Shown in pieces: positions 8,207 through 19,846 of a stretch of DNA of 47,029 nt (position 1 is its first letter; each line of letters starts with the position of its first letter). A program made the position numbers and the translations under genes. The DNA lies in contig NZ_CDBH01000013.1 of the NCBI RefSeq assembly GCF_000820305.1, positions 1 through 47,029 of the forward strand. The letters run 5' to 3'. The notes below the pieces were generated by a model that worked only from the letters and a program-made list of their open reading frames with translations, was not told where the DNA came from and made no database searches. The DNA comes from Aeromonas dhakensis. Its GTDB lineage: Bacteria > Pseudomonadota > Gammaproteobacteria > Enterobacterales > Aeromonadaceae.

Positions 8207-8803
8207 ATGGACTTAAATACTCTAAAACGCTGTCTTGTCGAGCTAGAACCAGATGATTTTGTCAATGAACATATAGTTAATGCAGCCTCACTCCATGTTA
8301 CTGAAGAACAAATAGAGTTCATCAGGATTCGTATTAGTGAAGCGGTTGGAATAGATATCGCATCATCAGAAATTGTTATTGTGGGTTCTGCAAAATTAGG
8401 CTTTGGACTTTTTAACAAAAAGAAACGTGATCAAGCCCACTTACCTGCATTTCGTCCATTTGGTCCAGAGTCAGATATAGATGTTGCAGTTTGTTCACCA
8501 CAATTATTTGATACAGTGTGGAATGAGCTATCTGATTATGCGTTAGCAAAACCTTGGATGCCACACAAGATGAACAAAACTGGAGACTATCTTGTCTATG
8601 GTTGGCTACGTCCAGATCAAGTTCCCTTCGAAGCTAGACTAAGAACTCTTGATTCGTTTAAAGATCGCTTAATGCAGCTATCTAGAACACCTCAGTTAAT
8701 GAGAAGGAAGATTAGCGGAGCTATCTATCGTGATCTTACTTTCCTCAAAAAATACCAAGTCAGAGGCATATCTCACTGCCGAAAGGAGTTAATTATTCCA
8801 TGA
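8207..8803 (+). CDS. Nucleotidyltransferase-fold protein, first gene of a two-gene accessory operon
   Basis: 198 residues. Residues about 58-95 carry the hallmarks of the polymerase-beta nucleotidyltransferase fold: VIVGSAKLGFGL (GS motif) and, some 25 residues later, ESDIDVAV (the DxD metal-binding pair). A candidate third acidic residue lies in VPFEARLRT. A C-terminal region rich in basic residues follows. Such enzymes transfer nucleotides to proteins, RNA or small molecules; the target is unknown. It differs from the minimal MNT antitoxin in having longer flanking parts. The gene is strikingly AT-rich against its neighbours, which indicates horizontal transfer. Its stop overlaps the DUF262 gene start (ATGA), so the two products are likely made in fixed ratio. 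Confidence 0.8.
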   Translation: MDLNTLKRCLVELEPDDFVNEHIVNAASLHVTEEQIEFIRIRISEAVGIDIASSEIVIVGSAKLGFGLFNKKKRDQAHLPAFRPFGPESDIDVAVCSPQLFDTVWNELSDYALAKPWMPHKMNKTGDYLVYGWLRPDQVPFEARLRTLDSFKDRLMQLSRTPQLMRRKISGAIYRDLTFLKKYQVRGISHCRKELIIP

Positions 8804-9834
8804 AAACAGCAGCAAGCAATAAAAAGGTTCGTGAGCTTATTCAGTTGGTTAGGGAAGGAAAACTAATTCCTAGACCAGAATTTCAAAGAAGGCTTGTTTG
8901 GTCTAGAGAAGATAAAGATCATTTTATAGACAGCATCTTACGTGGTTACCCTTTTCCCGAGATTTACTTTGCCGATGGTGATGTAGATTTAGAAACAGGA
9001 CAAGGATCTCAATTGCTGGTTGATGGATTACAAAGAGTAAGTACAATCATACAATACTTTGATGCAGACCCAGACTTAAGATTATTAACCGTCCCTGCAT
9101 ACCGAGATTTAACTGAAGACCAAAAACGTAGCTACCTTCAATATGATGTTGCTGTTCGTGACTTAGGTGCTCTTACAAGAGAAGAAGTTATAGAGGTATT
9201 CAAGAGGTTAAATGCAACCAAATACTCATTGCTGGATATTGAGGTCAATAATGCTCTTTATGCTGGAGCTCTAAAGTCTTTTTGCGAAACCGTTGCAGAA
9301 TATGAGTTCTTCGAAAAGCACTCTACTTTTAGAGCTAGTGACTATAAGAGAATGGGCGATCTTCGTTATGCACTCACAATCGTTGGTACAATGATTCAAG
9401 GCTATTTTAATAGGGATGATATATTTGAGGGTCTACTGAGCAGGTATAATGATGACTTTAACGACAAAGATGAAATAAAAGGTCGTCTTGAGAGAACTCT
9501 TGCATATGTTGACGAGTGTGGATTTAATCCTAAATCAAGAGTTTGGAAAAAAGGTGACCTATTTACCTTAATAATAGAGCTAGACCAGTTGATAAATATT
9601 GAGCAGAGAACTTTATCCCCTGCTGATACTGTAGACAGGTTAGAATCTTTTTATGATCAAGTAGACCAGATAGGATTAGATGGTGATACTCTTCACTCTG
9701 TATACTATAAGGCAGCATTACAAGCTTCAAATGATAGAATCAATAGGATTAGACGAGGAAAAATCATTCACAATATGATTTGTGGCGTTGGTGAAGAAAT
9801 AACATTAGCTGAATTAAGAGATGCAGGCCTATGA
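8800..9834 (+). CDS. DUF262 protein (GmrSD N-domain type), no HNH domain
   Basis: 344 residues. The first 90 are a textbook DUF262 domain: IPRPEFQRRLVW, then FIDSILRGYPFPEIYF, then VDGLQRVSTI with the DGxQR motif at 75-79. In GmrSD-type and related proteins this ParB-like domain binds and hydrolyses nucleotides and controls a nuclease. Those proteins usually carry a C-terminal HNH (DUF1524) nuclease. Here the C-terminal half (residues about 150-344) is helical and charged and shows no HNH motif, so any effector activity must lie elsewhere or in the partner. AT-rich like its partner and translationally coupled to it. Function in defence is inference from family and context. Confidence 0.85.
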   Translation: MKTAASNKKVRELIQLVREGKLIPRPEFQRRLVWSREDKDHFIDSILRGYPFPEIYFADGDVDLETGQGSQLLVDGLQRVSTIIQYFDADPDLRLLTVPAYRDLTEDQKRSYLQYDVAVRDLGALTREEVIEVFKRLNATKYSLLDIEVNNALYAGALKSFCETVAEYEFFEKHSTFRASDYKRMGDLRYALTIVGTMIQGYFNRDDIFEGLLSRYNDDFNDKDEIKGRLERTLAYVDECGFNPKSRVWKKGDLFTLIIELDQLINIEQRTLSPADTVDRLESFYDQVDQIGLDGDTLHSVYYKAALQASNDRINRIRRGKIIHNMICGVGEEITLAELRDAGL

Positions 9835-9885
9835 GCTTCATTTAACTCTACATCTCCTGCTGACTTCTAGTTGTTTATTAAATAA

Positions 9886-9918
9886 TAAAAAGGCGACCAT
9901 CCTCTGGTCGCCCTTTTT
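9886..9918. terminator. Bidirectional terminator between DUF262 gene and ygiQ
   Basis: GGCGACCA (9892-9899) and TGGTCGCC (9905-9912) form the stem, with AAAAA before and TTTTT after it, so it works in both directions. Confidence 0.85.
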
Positions 9919-9945
9919 ATTTCTATCACTTTCCAATCAGGAAAC

Positions 9946-12351
<2,406 letters not shown>

Positions 12352-12438
12352 TTTGACCACCTGGAACAATTCGGGTCGCGCATTATACCGGCAGAGCAAG
12401 GCGGGGGCGACGGCTTTTTGCCCCTACGATAGATGCGG

Positions 12439-12464
12439 AAAAGGCGAGCCAGCGGGGCTCGCCT
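12439..12464 (-). terminator. Terminator of the small membrane-protein gene
   Basis: AGGCGAGCC (12442-12450) and GGCTCGCCT (12456-12464) form a 9-bp stem. On the minus strand it ends in TTTT. Confidence 0.7.
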
Positions 12465-12488
12465 CAAAAGTGCGGGTCGATGGTCGGC

Positions 12489-12860
12489 TCAGGCCAAGGC
12501 GCGGGCCAGCACGATACGGTTGTAGTGACGCTGCAGCAGCTGATAACCCCCCAGCAGGCACCAGACCAGGGCGGGCGCCAGAAACACCGGGTGGGTGGCC
12601 AGACGCAGCATCAGCAAACCCAGCAGGATCAGCGCAAACGGTCGGCTCTCGTAGAGCCACAGCGGCCAGCCCTGCTTTCGCATCAGCCGGTGCTTGTCTG
12701 GGCGGCGATAGGCGCCGCGCCGAAACCAGGCCAGCGAACCGGCCAGATAGAGTGCCAACCCGGCCAGCAACAGCCCCGGCTGATCGGCAATCCCCAACAA
12801 CAGCAAACCGCTGCCCATGTAGGCAAAGGGCAGCGGCTCATAAATGGCTGATGGCAACAT
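12489..12860 (-). CDS. Small polytopic membrane protein, unknown function
   Basis: 123 residues in four hydrophobic segments (FAYMGSGLLLLGIA; LLLAGLALYLAGSLAWF; FALILLGLLML; FLAPALVWCLLGGY) with a basic cytoplasmic loop (RRGAYRRPDKHRLMRK) between the second and third. GAGGTGAG precedes the ATG at a good distance. It has its own terminator and lies between the efflux pump and ygiQ, both on the same strand. No family recognised. Confidence 0.75.
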   Translation of the reverse strand: MLPSAIYEPLPFAYMGSGLLLLGIADQPGLLLAGLALYLAGSLAWFRRGAYRRPDKHRLMRKQGWPLWLYESRPFALILLGLLMLRLATHPVFLAPALVWCLLGGYQLLQRHYNRIVLARALA

Positions 12861-12943
12861 GACTCACCTCGAGTATCAAACTGGCTACATATTAACCCGC
12901 AGCCATTTGCTTGCCAGCCTCTGCCCCTATATGGGGGGCCGCA

Positions 12944-15900
12944 TCAGGCGGCCGGTTTGTCCTGCTGCGAGGCGCCCTCGCTGGCGGCCAGTGCCTCGTC
13001 CACCTGTTGATCCCGCGCGCCAGTCATGCCGGCCCGTCTGGCCAGCAGATGGTAGATGGCGGGCACCAGCAGCAGGGTCACCAGGGTCGCCAGAGAGAGA
13101 CCGAAGAAGACCACTGTGCCCACCGACATCCGGCTTTCATACCCTGCCCCCATGGAGAGCATCAGCGGCACGGCCCCTATGATGGCGGTGAGCGAGGTCA
13201 TCAGAATGGGGCGCAAGCGGCGCACCGAGCCTGCGACGATCGCCTCGTCAAACCCTTCGCCACGCTGGCGCAGCTGGTTGATGAACTCGACGATCAGGAT
13301 GCCGTTCTTGGTCACCATGCCGATCAGCATGATCATGCCGATCTGGCTGTAGATGCTCATCTCCTGCCCCGTCAGCCAGAGGCCGAGCAAGCCGCCGAAG
13401 ATGCCGAGCGGCACCGTCACCATCACCACCGCCGGGGTCAGCATGCTCTCGAACTGGGCCACCAGCACCAGATAGACCACCAGCAGGGCCAGAGCGAACA
13501 CCATCACCATCTCACCCTGGTTGTCGCGATAGTCCTTGGACTCGCCGGCATAATCCACCGTCATGCCGTTTGGCAGGTTGGCATTGGCCCAGCCGTCCAG
13601 GTAATCCAGCGCCTCGCCCAGGGTATGGCCCGGCGCCAGATCCGCGGTCAGGGTCACCGCCTTCTGGCGCTGGTAGTGATTGAGGCGCTGCGGGCTCGCC
13701 ACCTGCTTGACGGTGGCCAGGGTCGAGAGGGTCACCATCTCGCCGTTGGCCGCCTTGAGGTAGATGCGGCTCAAGTCGGAGACGCCGTTGAAGTCGCGCT
13801 GGTTGGCGCGCAGATAGACGTCGTACTCCTCCCCTCTGTCTACATAGGTTGTCTGGCTGATGCCGCCGAGCAGGGCCTGCAGGGAACTCGCGACGGTGGA
13901 GACCGGGATGCCGAGCTGGTTGGCCCGATCCCGCTCTATGGTCACCTGCAGCTCCGGGGTCTTCTCGGCATAGTCGAGATCCGGCGTCTCCATCAGACCG
14001 CTCTGGGCCGCCGCCTCTTTCAGGGCTAGCCCCTGCTGATAGAGCTCAGCATAGTCGGAGCCCTGCAGCACGAACTGCACCGCCGCAGTGGAGCCACCGC
14101 GAAAACCCGGCTGGAAGGTGCGGATCATCACGTCCGGAATGCCGGCCAGCCGCCCGCTCAGGGACTTGGCAAACTCGGTGGCGGTTTCATCCCGCTCGGC
14201 CCAGTCGGTGAGCTGGATGATGGCCATGCCGGTCTGATCGCCGCCGCGGCCGAAGGCCGGGGTGCTGAAGCTCATGGCCTGCACCACCCCCTTGCCGAGC
14301 AGCGGCATGATGGCCGCCTCCACCTGCTGCATGTTGCGCTTCATCCGCTCGATGCTGGTGCCCTCGGCCCCCTTGACGAACACGTAGAGCACGCCCCGGT
14401 CCTCGGTCGGGGTCAGGCTGGTGGGCAGCTGGGCAAACAGGGCGCCAATACCGCCCAGGCAGAGCACCAGCACCAGCGGGGTCCAGCGCGAGTGGTGCAG
14501 CACCCAGCCGAGCAGCCGGCGGTAGTGGGTCTCCACCCAGCCGAGGCCGCGATCGAGCGCCGCCGTCAGCCGGTTGGGTCTATCCACCGAGCGCATCAGC
14601 CAGGAACCCATGGCCGGGGTCAGGGTGAGCGCAATCAGCGACGAGAAGAGCACCGCCAGCGACAGCAGGATGGCGAACTCGGTAAAGAGCCGGCCCACCA
14701 TGCCATCCATGAAGGCGATGGGCACGAACACCATCACCAGTACGGCGGTGGTGGCGATCACCGCAAAGCCCACCTCGCGGGTACCGTGCCAGGCCGCCAG
14801 CAGGGGCGGTTCGCCGCGCTGCAGATGGTGGTGAATGTTCTCCACCACCACGATGGCATCATCCACCACCAGACCGATGGCAAGAATAAGGGCAAGCAGG
14901 GTGATGAGGTTGATGGAAAAGCCCAGATACCAGGCGCCGATAAAGGCAGAGATGAGGGAGACCGGCACCGTGATGGCCGGAATGAGGGTGGTACGCCCCT
15001 GCCCCAGGAACAGGTAGAGCACGGCCACCACCAGCACGGCACAGATGGCCAGCGTTTCGTACACCTCGTCGATGGCCTGCTTGATGAAGATGGTGGAGTC
15101 GTAGTCGACCTCCAGGGTCGCCCCCTCCGGCAGGAAGCGCTGCATCTCGGCCATCTTCTTCTCGACCCCCTGCGCCACCGCCAGCGGGTTGGCGGTGGAC
15201 TGGGCGACTATGCCGATCCCCAGGCTCTCGCGGCCGTTGCGCTGGTAGGCGCTGTCTTCGTTCTTGGCCCCCACCTCCACATCGGCGATGTCGGCCAGAT
15301 AGATGCTCTGGCCGTTGGCGGCGGTGCGCACCTGCAGCGCCTGGAAATCGGCGGCGGTGTGATAGAGCCGGGCGATCTGCACCGCCATGGTCATGCTGTT
15401 GTTGCGGATCTCGCCCCCCGGCAGCTCGATGTTCTCACGCTTGAGGGCGTCCTGCACGTCCGCCACCGTGACGCCGCGCGCCGCCATGTCGGCCGGGCGC
15501 AGTCGCACGTACATCACCTGGGTCAGATCGCCGGAGAGGGACACCTCGCTCACCCCGTCCACCAGGCTCAAGGGATCCACCAATACCCGGTTGGCGTAGT
15601 CGGTCATGGCGGTGCGGTCCATCTGGGTACTGCTGAAGTTGAGCCAGACCGCCACGTCGCCGTTGCCGTTGTCCTTGGTGACCAGAGGTTCATCCACCTC
15701 GTCCGGCAGCTTGGGGCGGGCGCGGGAGATGGCGTCGCGCACATCCGAGATCCCCTCCACCATGTTCCAGCCGAGCTTGAACTCCACCGTGATGACAGAG
15801 CGCCCCTTGCGGGTCACCGAGTTGATGTTCTTGATGCCGCTGATGCCGGAGAGCTGATCCTCGATGGGCTTGGTGACCTGGCTCTCCATGACGGCGGGGG

Positions 15901-16063
15901 CGGCCCCCTCGTACATGGTGGTGATGGAGACGGACGGCGTCTGCACGTCCGGCATCTCCCGCACCGTCAGCTTGGAAAACGCCACCAGACCGAACACGGT
16001 GAGCAGCGCGCTCAGCACCACCGCCACCAGCGGGCGGCGCACGGAAATATCGGAGAGCCACAT
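12944..16063 (-). CDS. RND efflux pump inner-membrane permease (HAE1/AcrB-type)
   Basis: 1039 residues, the full length of the drug-exporting RND family. The N-terminus (ISVRRPLVAVVLSALLTVFG) and the helix with GLVVDDAIVVVENI are diagnostic; the two adjacent aspartates carry protons in this family. Twelve membrane segments and two large periplasmic loops are apparent. It would form a trimer exporting hydrophobic drugs, bile salts or metabolites by proton antiport. The start codon overlaps the adaptor's stop by one base (TGATG), so the pair is translated together. No outer-membrane channel gene is adjacent, so a TolC-type partner elsewhere is expected. Substrates cannot be predicted from sequence. 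Hairpins with no T-tract cover the 3' end (12924-12953). Confidence 0.93.
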   Translation of the reverse strand: MWLSDISVRRPLVAVVLSALLTVFGLVAFSKLTVREMPDVQTPSVSITTMYEGAAPAVMESQVTKPIEDQLSGISGIKNINSVTRKGRSVITVEFKLGWNMVEGISDVRDAISRARPKLPDEVDEPLVTKDNGNGDVAVWLNFSSTQMDRTAMTDYANRVLVDPLSLVDGVSEVSLSGDLTQVMYVRLRPADMAARGVTVADVQDALKRENIELPGGEIRNNSMTMAVQIARLYHTAADFQALQVRTAANGQSIYLADIADVEVGAKNEDSAYQRNGRESLGIGIVAQSTANPLAVAQGVEKKMAEMQRFLPEGATLEVDYDSTIFIKQAIDEVYETLAICAVLVVAVLYLFLGQGRTTLIPAITVPVSLISAFIGAWYLGFSINLITLLALILAIGLVVDDAIVVVENIHHHLQRGEPPLLAAWHGTREVGFAVIATTAVLVMVFVPIAFMDGMVGRLFTEFAILLSLAVLFSSLIALTLTPAMGSWLMRSVDRPNRLTAALDRGLGWVETHYRRLLGWVLHHSRWTPLVLVLCLGGIGALFAQLPTSLTPTEDRGVLYVFVKGAEGTSIERMKRNMQQVEAAIMPLLGKGVVQAMSFSTPAFGRGGDQTGMAIIQLTDWAERDETATEFAKSLSGRLAGIPDVMIRTFQPGFRGGSTAAVQFVLQGSDYAELYQQGLALKEAAAQSGLMETPDLDYAEKTPELQVTIERDRANQLGIPVSTVASSLQALLGGISQTTYVDRGEEYDVYLRANQRDFNGVSDLSRIYLKAANGEMVTLSTLATVKQVASPQRLNHYQRQKAVTLTADLAPGHTLGEALDYLDGWANANLPNGMTVDYAGESKDYRDNQGEMVMVFALALLVVYLVLVAQFESMLTPAVVMVTVPLGIFGGLLGLWLTGQEMSIYSQIGMIMLIGMVTKNGILIVEFINQLRQRGEGFDEAIVAGSVRRLRPILMTSLTAIIGAVPLMLSMGAGYESRMSVGTVVFFGLSLATLVTLLLVPAIYHLLARRAGMTGARDQQVDEALAASEGASQQDKPAA

Positions 16064-17112
16064 CAGCCTTTGACCTCCGCCAGATCGTGCACGCTGACGC
16101 CGTCACGCAGGTTGACCAGCCCCTCGACCACGATGCGATCGCCCACCTTGAGCCCTTCGGTCACCCACACCTCTTCGCCATGGGTATCCCCCAGCACCAC
16201 CGGTACCCGTTTGACCTTGCCATTGGGTTCGAGACGATAGACGAAGCGCTGCTCGCCGGCATACTCCACCGACTGGGCCGGGATCAGGGTCATCTTCTGC
16301 GGCGGCAGGGAGAGCTCGACGTTGAGCAGCATGCCGGGGCGCAGCTGACCGTCAGGATTGGGGATGATCACCCGCGCCTTGATGTTCTGGGTATCGTTGG
16401 AGACGCGGCTGTCCAGGGTCTCCAGCACGCCGCGAAAAGATTGGTCAGGCCAGGCCGAACTGGTCGCCGTCACCGCCATGCCGGGGCGCAGCAGGGAGAG
16501 GTAGCGCTCGGGCACCGCCAGATCGAGCCGCAGCTTGGCCAGCTCGTCCAGGTGGAGCAGGGTATCGCCGCTGTTGACCAGGGCCCCTTCGCTCAGATCG
16601 ATGAGGCTGACCGAACCGTCGAACGGCGCCAGTAGGGTGCGCAGGGAGAGCTCGTACCTGGCGGCATCGGCGCGGGCCTGAGCCTGGGCAACCGTGGCCT
16701 CCTGCCCTTCCAGCTCGGAGGTGGTGATGGCACCGCGCGCCACCAGCCGGCGCATGTCCCGCAGCTTGCGGGTCTCGTCGCGCACGCTGGCGCTCTGCTC
16801 GGCCAGCTCCGCCTGCTGCTTGCCGGCGTCGAGGGCGATCAGCACGTCCCCCTGCTTGACCTGCTGGCCGGAGCGCACCGCAATTTTAACGATGCGGCCG
16901 GTCACTTCGGGGCTTATCACCACGGAGCGATTGGCGGCCAGCTTGCTCACCAGCTTGATGGAGGGCTCGGCCAGGCTCTGGCTGACCGTCTGCGCCCGGA
17001 TGTTGACCTGACGTGGCTGGGGTTTGCCGGCAGGGGCAGAGTGGCGGTAATACCAGCCGGCGGAAATCAGCAGAGAGAGGCAGGCAAGCACCAGCCAAGT
17101 ACGCATTTTCAT
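16063..17112 (-). CDS. RND efflux periplasmic adaptor (membrane fusion protein)
   Basis: About 350 residues. A single N-terminal membrane anchor (MKMRTWLVLACLSLLISAG) is followed by the usual adaptor order. The first biotinyl-lipoyl half is VTGRIVKIAVRSGQQVKQGDVLIALD. A coiled-coil hairpin with many Ala/Glu/Arg residues comes next. The second lipoyl half is LLAPFDGSVSLIDLSEGALV, and beta-barrel and membrane-proximal parts end in GLKVGDRIVVEGLVNLRDG. It links the permease encoded immediately downstream to an outer-membrane channel. ATG codons at 17124, 17112 and 17106 are all possible and none has a strong Shine-Dalgarno site; I take 17112. It is the first gene of the pump operon; the promoter lies in 17125-17320, shared with the divergent cyclase gene. 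Confidence 0.88.
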   Translation of the reverse strand: MKMRTWLVLACLSLLISAGWYYRHSAPAGKPQPRQVNIRAQTVSQSLAEPSIKLVSKLAANRSVVISPEVTGRIVKIAVRSGQQVKQGDVLIALDAGKQQAELAEQSASVRDETRKLRDMRRLVARGAITTSELEGQEATVAQAQARADAARYELSLRTLLAPFDGSVSLIDLSEGALVNSGDTLLHLDELAKLRLDLAVPERYLSLLRPGMAVTATSSAWPDQSFRGVLETLDSRVSNDTQNIKARVIIPNPDGQLRPGMLLNVELSLPPQKMTLIPAQSVEYAGEQRFVYRLEPNGKVKRVPVVLGDTHGEEVWVTEGLKVGDRIVVEGLVNLRDGVSVHDLAEVKG

Positions 17113-17320
17113 CAAGCAATCCATGAAATTAAGAGAAAAGAGGGCACTTCATCAATGATGGTCACCATGTTACCCCCTGACTATGCCGTGACTATGTATA
17201 AATGTGACAAAACGTAACAGAAACGGCGATATTTGATTGAAATAGCAGTAGCAGAAGACGGGCTTCACGATTGTGCCCTAAACTGATGCTCCGAACCTGT
17301 CCGGATCCCGCCTAACGCCT

Positions 17321-18874
17321 ATGCCAGAACCCAGACCCCATTTTGTTACCTATCGCCTGCAATGGCTGCTCTGCGCCTTCGTCGCCCTGCTGCTTGCCAT
17401 CACTCTCAAGCTGACCCTGACCCAGGTCACCGACCATTATCAGAGCGACACCCTCAGCACCGCCTCCCGCCTGAAATCCCAGTTTCAACAGATGGAAACC
17501 TTTCTCGAGGCTATGCGCGGTCAGGCAGAAGAGCGGCTGCGCAGCAACCCGCAATCCGCCCTCACTCTCCAGCTCTATGGCGCCCTGCGGGAGAATGGCG
17601 ACCAGGGTTTTGCGCTGGATCGGGTGCCAGCCGACCTGCCCAAGGGGCTGAGCGGCAACCTGACCGGGCTGGGATCACTGCCAGCCCCCGGCAGCGAGCG
17701 GGCCGCCAGACTGCACCTGGCACTGAGCCTCTCCCCCCTGCTCTCCACCGCCAGCAAGCTGCTGGGGGACAAGGTCGGCTGGATCTACTTCACCGGGGTC
17801 GATGACTTCCTCTACCTCTACCCCTGGGTTCCCTCCAGCCAGTTCCATTTTCAGCGCAGCATCTATCTCAAGTCCTACTGGCAGGATGCCCTGAAGCAGA
17901 AAGAGAAGAGCCTGCGCGCCACCGTCTCGCGCCCCTACGAGGACTTTGCCGGGGCGGGGCAGATGATCACCCTGTCACAGCCCATCGTGAAGGATCAGGT
18001 GCTGGTGGGGGTCATCAGCATCGACGTGCTGCTCTCCCGGCTCGAACAGCTGCTGCGAGAGTCTACTCCCGGTATAGGCACCCTGTTTCTGGTCAACCAA
18101 CATCAACAGATCCTGGCCAGCAGCGTGAAGGAGGCAGGTCTGCGCCCAAAGCCGATGGCGACGCAGGCTGGCTATCGCTGGCACCAGGGAGCGTTTCAGT
18201 TCCAGCACGCCATTCCTGACACCGAGCTCATCCTGCTCCATCGCGTCCCTTTGCCTTCCCTGCTGTGGGCCCTGCTCAGTCAGTCCGCACCAACCCTGAT
18301 CGCCCTCTTCTTCATGGCCTGGGCCGTGCTCGCCAACCTCAAGTCTCGCCGTCTGAACCGGCAGCTGGATTACCTCTCCAGTCACGATGCCCTGACCGGC
18401 GCCTTCAACCGCCACTACTTCGACGAGTTCGAGCGCCGCCATCAACAGCGCGGGGGCAGCGTCGGGGTGATCATGTTCGACTGCGATCACTTCAAGCAGG
18501 TCAACGACCGCTTTGGCCACGAGGTGGGCGACCAGGTACTGATCCAGCTGGTGCGCCTGTGCCAGCAGCACCTGCGGCGGGAAGATGCCCTGATCCGCTG
18601 GGGCGGCGAGGAGTTTCTGCTGCTGGCGGCCAAAGGAGGCGAACCACTCGACCAGCTGGCCGAACGGTTGCGCCAGCACATCGCCAGTCACCCCTGGCAG
18701 GCGCTGGCGCCAGCGCTGGCTGTCACCATCAGCCTCGGCTATCACCACGGCAGCGCCGAGACGCCGCTGCAGGAGGTCATCAGGCGGGCCGACGTGGCGC
18801 TCTACCAGGCCAAGGCCAACGGGCGCAATCGCAGTGAACCCTGGCAGGATGACGGCGCCGGCAACTGCGGGTAA
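17321..18874 (+). CDS. Diguanylate cyclase with periplasmic sensor domain (dCache-GGDEF)
   Basis: 517 residues. A membrane helix at about 15-35 and another at about 318-340 enclose a 280-residue periplasmic region of dCache type (GWIYFTGVDDFLYLYPW; LSQPIVKDQVLVGVISIDV). The cytoplasmic GGDEF domain then makes cyclic di-GMP. The active motif is GGEEF at 428-432 with metal-binding FDCDHF near 386-391. RRED at 419-422 lies exactly five residues before GGEEF, so the product-inhibition site (RxxD) is intact. It is likely an active, feedback-inhibited cyclase responding to an external ligand. The rssA gene follows after 33 bases and may be co-transcribed. Confidence 0.93.
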   Translation: MPEPRPHFVTYRLQWLLCAFVALLLAITLKLTLTQVTDHYQSDTLSTASRLKSQFQQMETFLEAMRGQAEERLRSNPQSALTLQLYGALRENGDQGFALDRVPADLPKGLSGNLTGLGSLPAPGSERAARLHLALSLSPLLSTASKLLGDKVGWIYFTGVDDFLYLYPWVPSSQFHFQRSIYLKSYWQDALKQKEKSLRATVSRPYEDFAGAGQMITLSQPIVKDQVLVGVISIDVLLSRLEQLLRESTPGIGTLFLVNQHQQILASSVKEAGLRPKPMATQAGYRWHQGAFQFQHAIPDTELILLHRVPLPSLLWALLSQSAPTLIALFFMAWAVLANLKSRRLNRQLDYLSSHDALTGAFNRHYFDEFERRHQQRGGSVGVIMFDCDHFKQVNDRFGHEVGDQVLIQLVRLCQQHLRREDALIRWGGEEFLLLAAKGGEPLDQLAERLRQHIASHPWQALAPALAVTISLGYHHGSAETPLQEVIRRADVALYQAKANGRNRSEPWQDDGAGNCG

Positions 18875-18907
18875 GCTGATCCCCTCACTCATGTTCGGAG
18901 AGACAAA

Positions 18908-19774
18908 GTGGCACGAAAACCCCGTGTGGGACTGGCTCTTGGCAGCGGCGCGGCCCGTGGATGGGCACATATCGGCATCATACGGGCGCTGGAGCGACTC
19001 GGTGTCAAACCGGATCTGGTGGCCGGCTGCTCCATCGGCAGCTTTGTAGGCGCCGCCTATGCCGCCGGTGAACTGGACAAGCTGGAGAGCTGGGTGCGTG
19101 GCTTCAGCCGCTTGCAGGTGGTCAGCCTGCTCGATCCGGCCCTCTCCGGCGGCCTGTTTCGCGGCGAGAAGGTGTTCGGCATCGCAGCCAACCATTTAGG
19201 GGATCCCGCCATCGAGAGCCTGCCGCTCCCCTTCGCCTGCGTCGCCACCGAGCTCGATACCGGCCGCGAGATCTGGCTTCAGCAGGGGCCGCTGCGCCAG
19301 TGCGTGCGCGCCTCCTGCGGCATGCCCGGCATCCTGACCCCGACCCGGGTCGACGATCGCTGGCTGGTGGACGGCGCCGTGGTCAACCCGGTGCCCATCT
19401 CGCTGGCCCGCGCCATGGGGGCCGAGGTGGTGATCGCGGTCAACCTCAACGCCGACATGCACCAACCCTGGACCGACGAGCCGGACGAACCGAGTGGCGG
19501 CAACCGCTTCAGCCAGTGGTTCAACCGGGGCGACAGCCCCAACACACCCGGCATGTGGAGCGTGATGACCGGCTCCATCAACATCATGCAGGAGCGTATC
19601 ACCCGCGCACGGATGGCTGGCGACCCGCCCGAGATCCAGCTCTGCCCGCGCCTTGGCAGCTTCTCCATCATGGATTTCCACCGCGCCAGCGATGCCATCA
19701 ACGAAGGCGAAGCCTGCGTCGAGCGCAACGCCGATCAGCTCAAGGAAGAGTTATCCCGCTTAGGCCTCATCTAG
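18908..19774 (+). CDS. rssA: RssA-like patatin-family phospholipase
   Basis: 288 residues. It has the patatin serine-hydrolase features in order: glycine-rich oxyanion segment LALGSGAARGWAHIG (about residues 9-23), nucleophile elbow GCSIGS (GxSxG) about 41-46, and catalytic DGA in LVDGAVVNPVP. It is expected to be a cytoplasmic or membrane-associated lipid acyl hydrolase. The starting GTG at 18908 is supported by GGAGAG upstream and by the conserved N-terminus. It follows the GGDEF gene closely and ends before a strong bidirectional terminator. In E. coli rssA neighbours rssB; there is no rssB-like gene here. Confidence 0.88.
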   Translation: MARKPRVGLALGSGAARGWAHIGIIRALERLGVKPDLVAGCSIGSFVGAAYAAGELDKLESWVRGFSRLQVVSLLDPALSGGLFRGEKVFGIAANHLGDPAIESLPLPFACVATELDTGREIWLQQGPLRQCVRASCGMPGILTPTRVDDRWLVDGAVVNPVPISLARAMGAEVVIAVNLNADMHQPWTDEPDEPSGGNRFSQWFNRGDSPNTPGMWSVMTGSINIMQERITRARMAGDPPEIQLCPRLGSFSIMDFHRASDAINEGEACVERNADQLKEELSRLGLI

Positions 19775-19803
19775 CACGGTTCACCGGATCCGCATCACCA
19801 ACA

Positions 19804-19829
19804 AAAAGAGCGCCTTGCGGCGCTCTTTT
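19804..19829. terminator. Bidirectional terminator, rssA and symporter
   Basis: AAAAGAGCGCC (19804-19814) pairs with GGCGCTCTTTT (19819-19829) around TTGC, giving T-tracts in both directions between convergent genes. Confidence 0.9.
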
Positions 19830-19846
19830 GCTGTGGGAACTGCCGG

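Noticed and set aside
14492..16240. 582-codon open frame on the plus strand, opposite the RND permease
   Set aside because: Its composition (His, Arg, Gly, Gln in low-complexity runs) is that of the complement of a GC-rich membrane-protein gene, and it has no ribosome site or recognisable motif.
17975..19195. Long minus-strand frame opposite the GGDEF and rssA genes
   Set aside because: It spans the boundary between two well-supported genes on the other strand and has no domain content.
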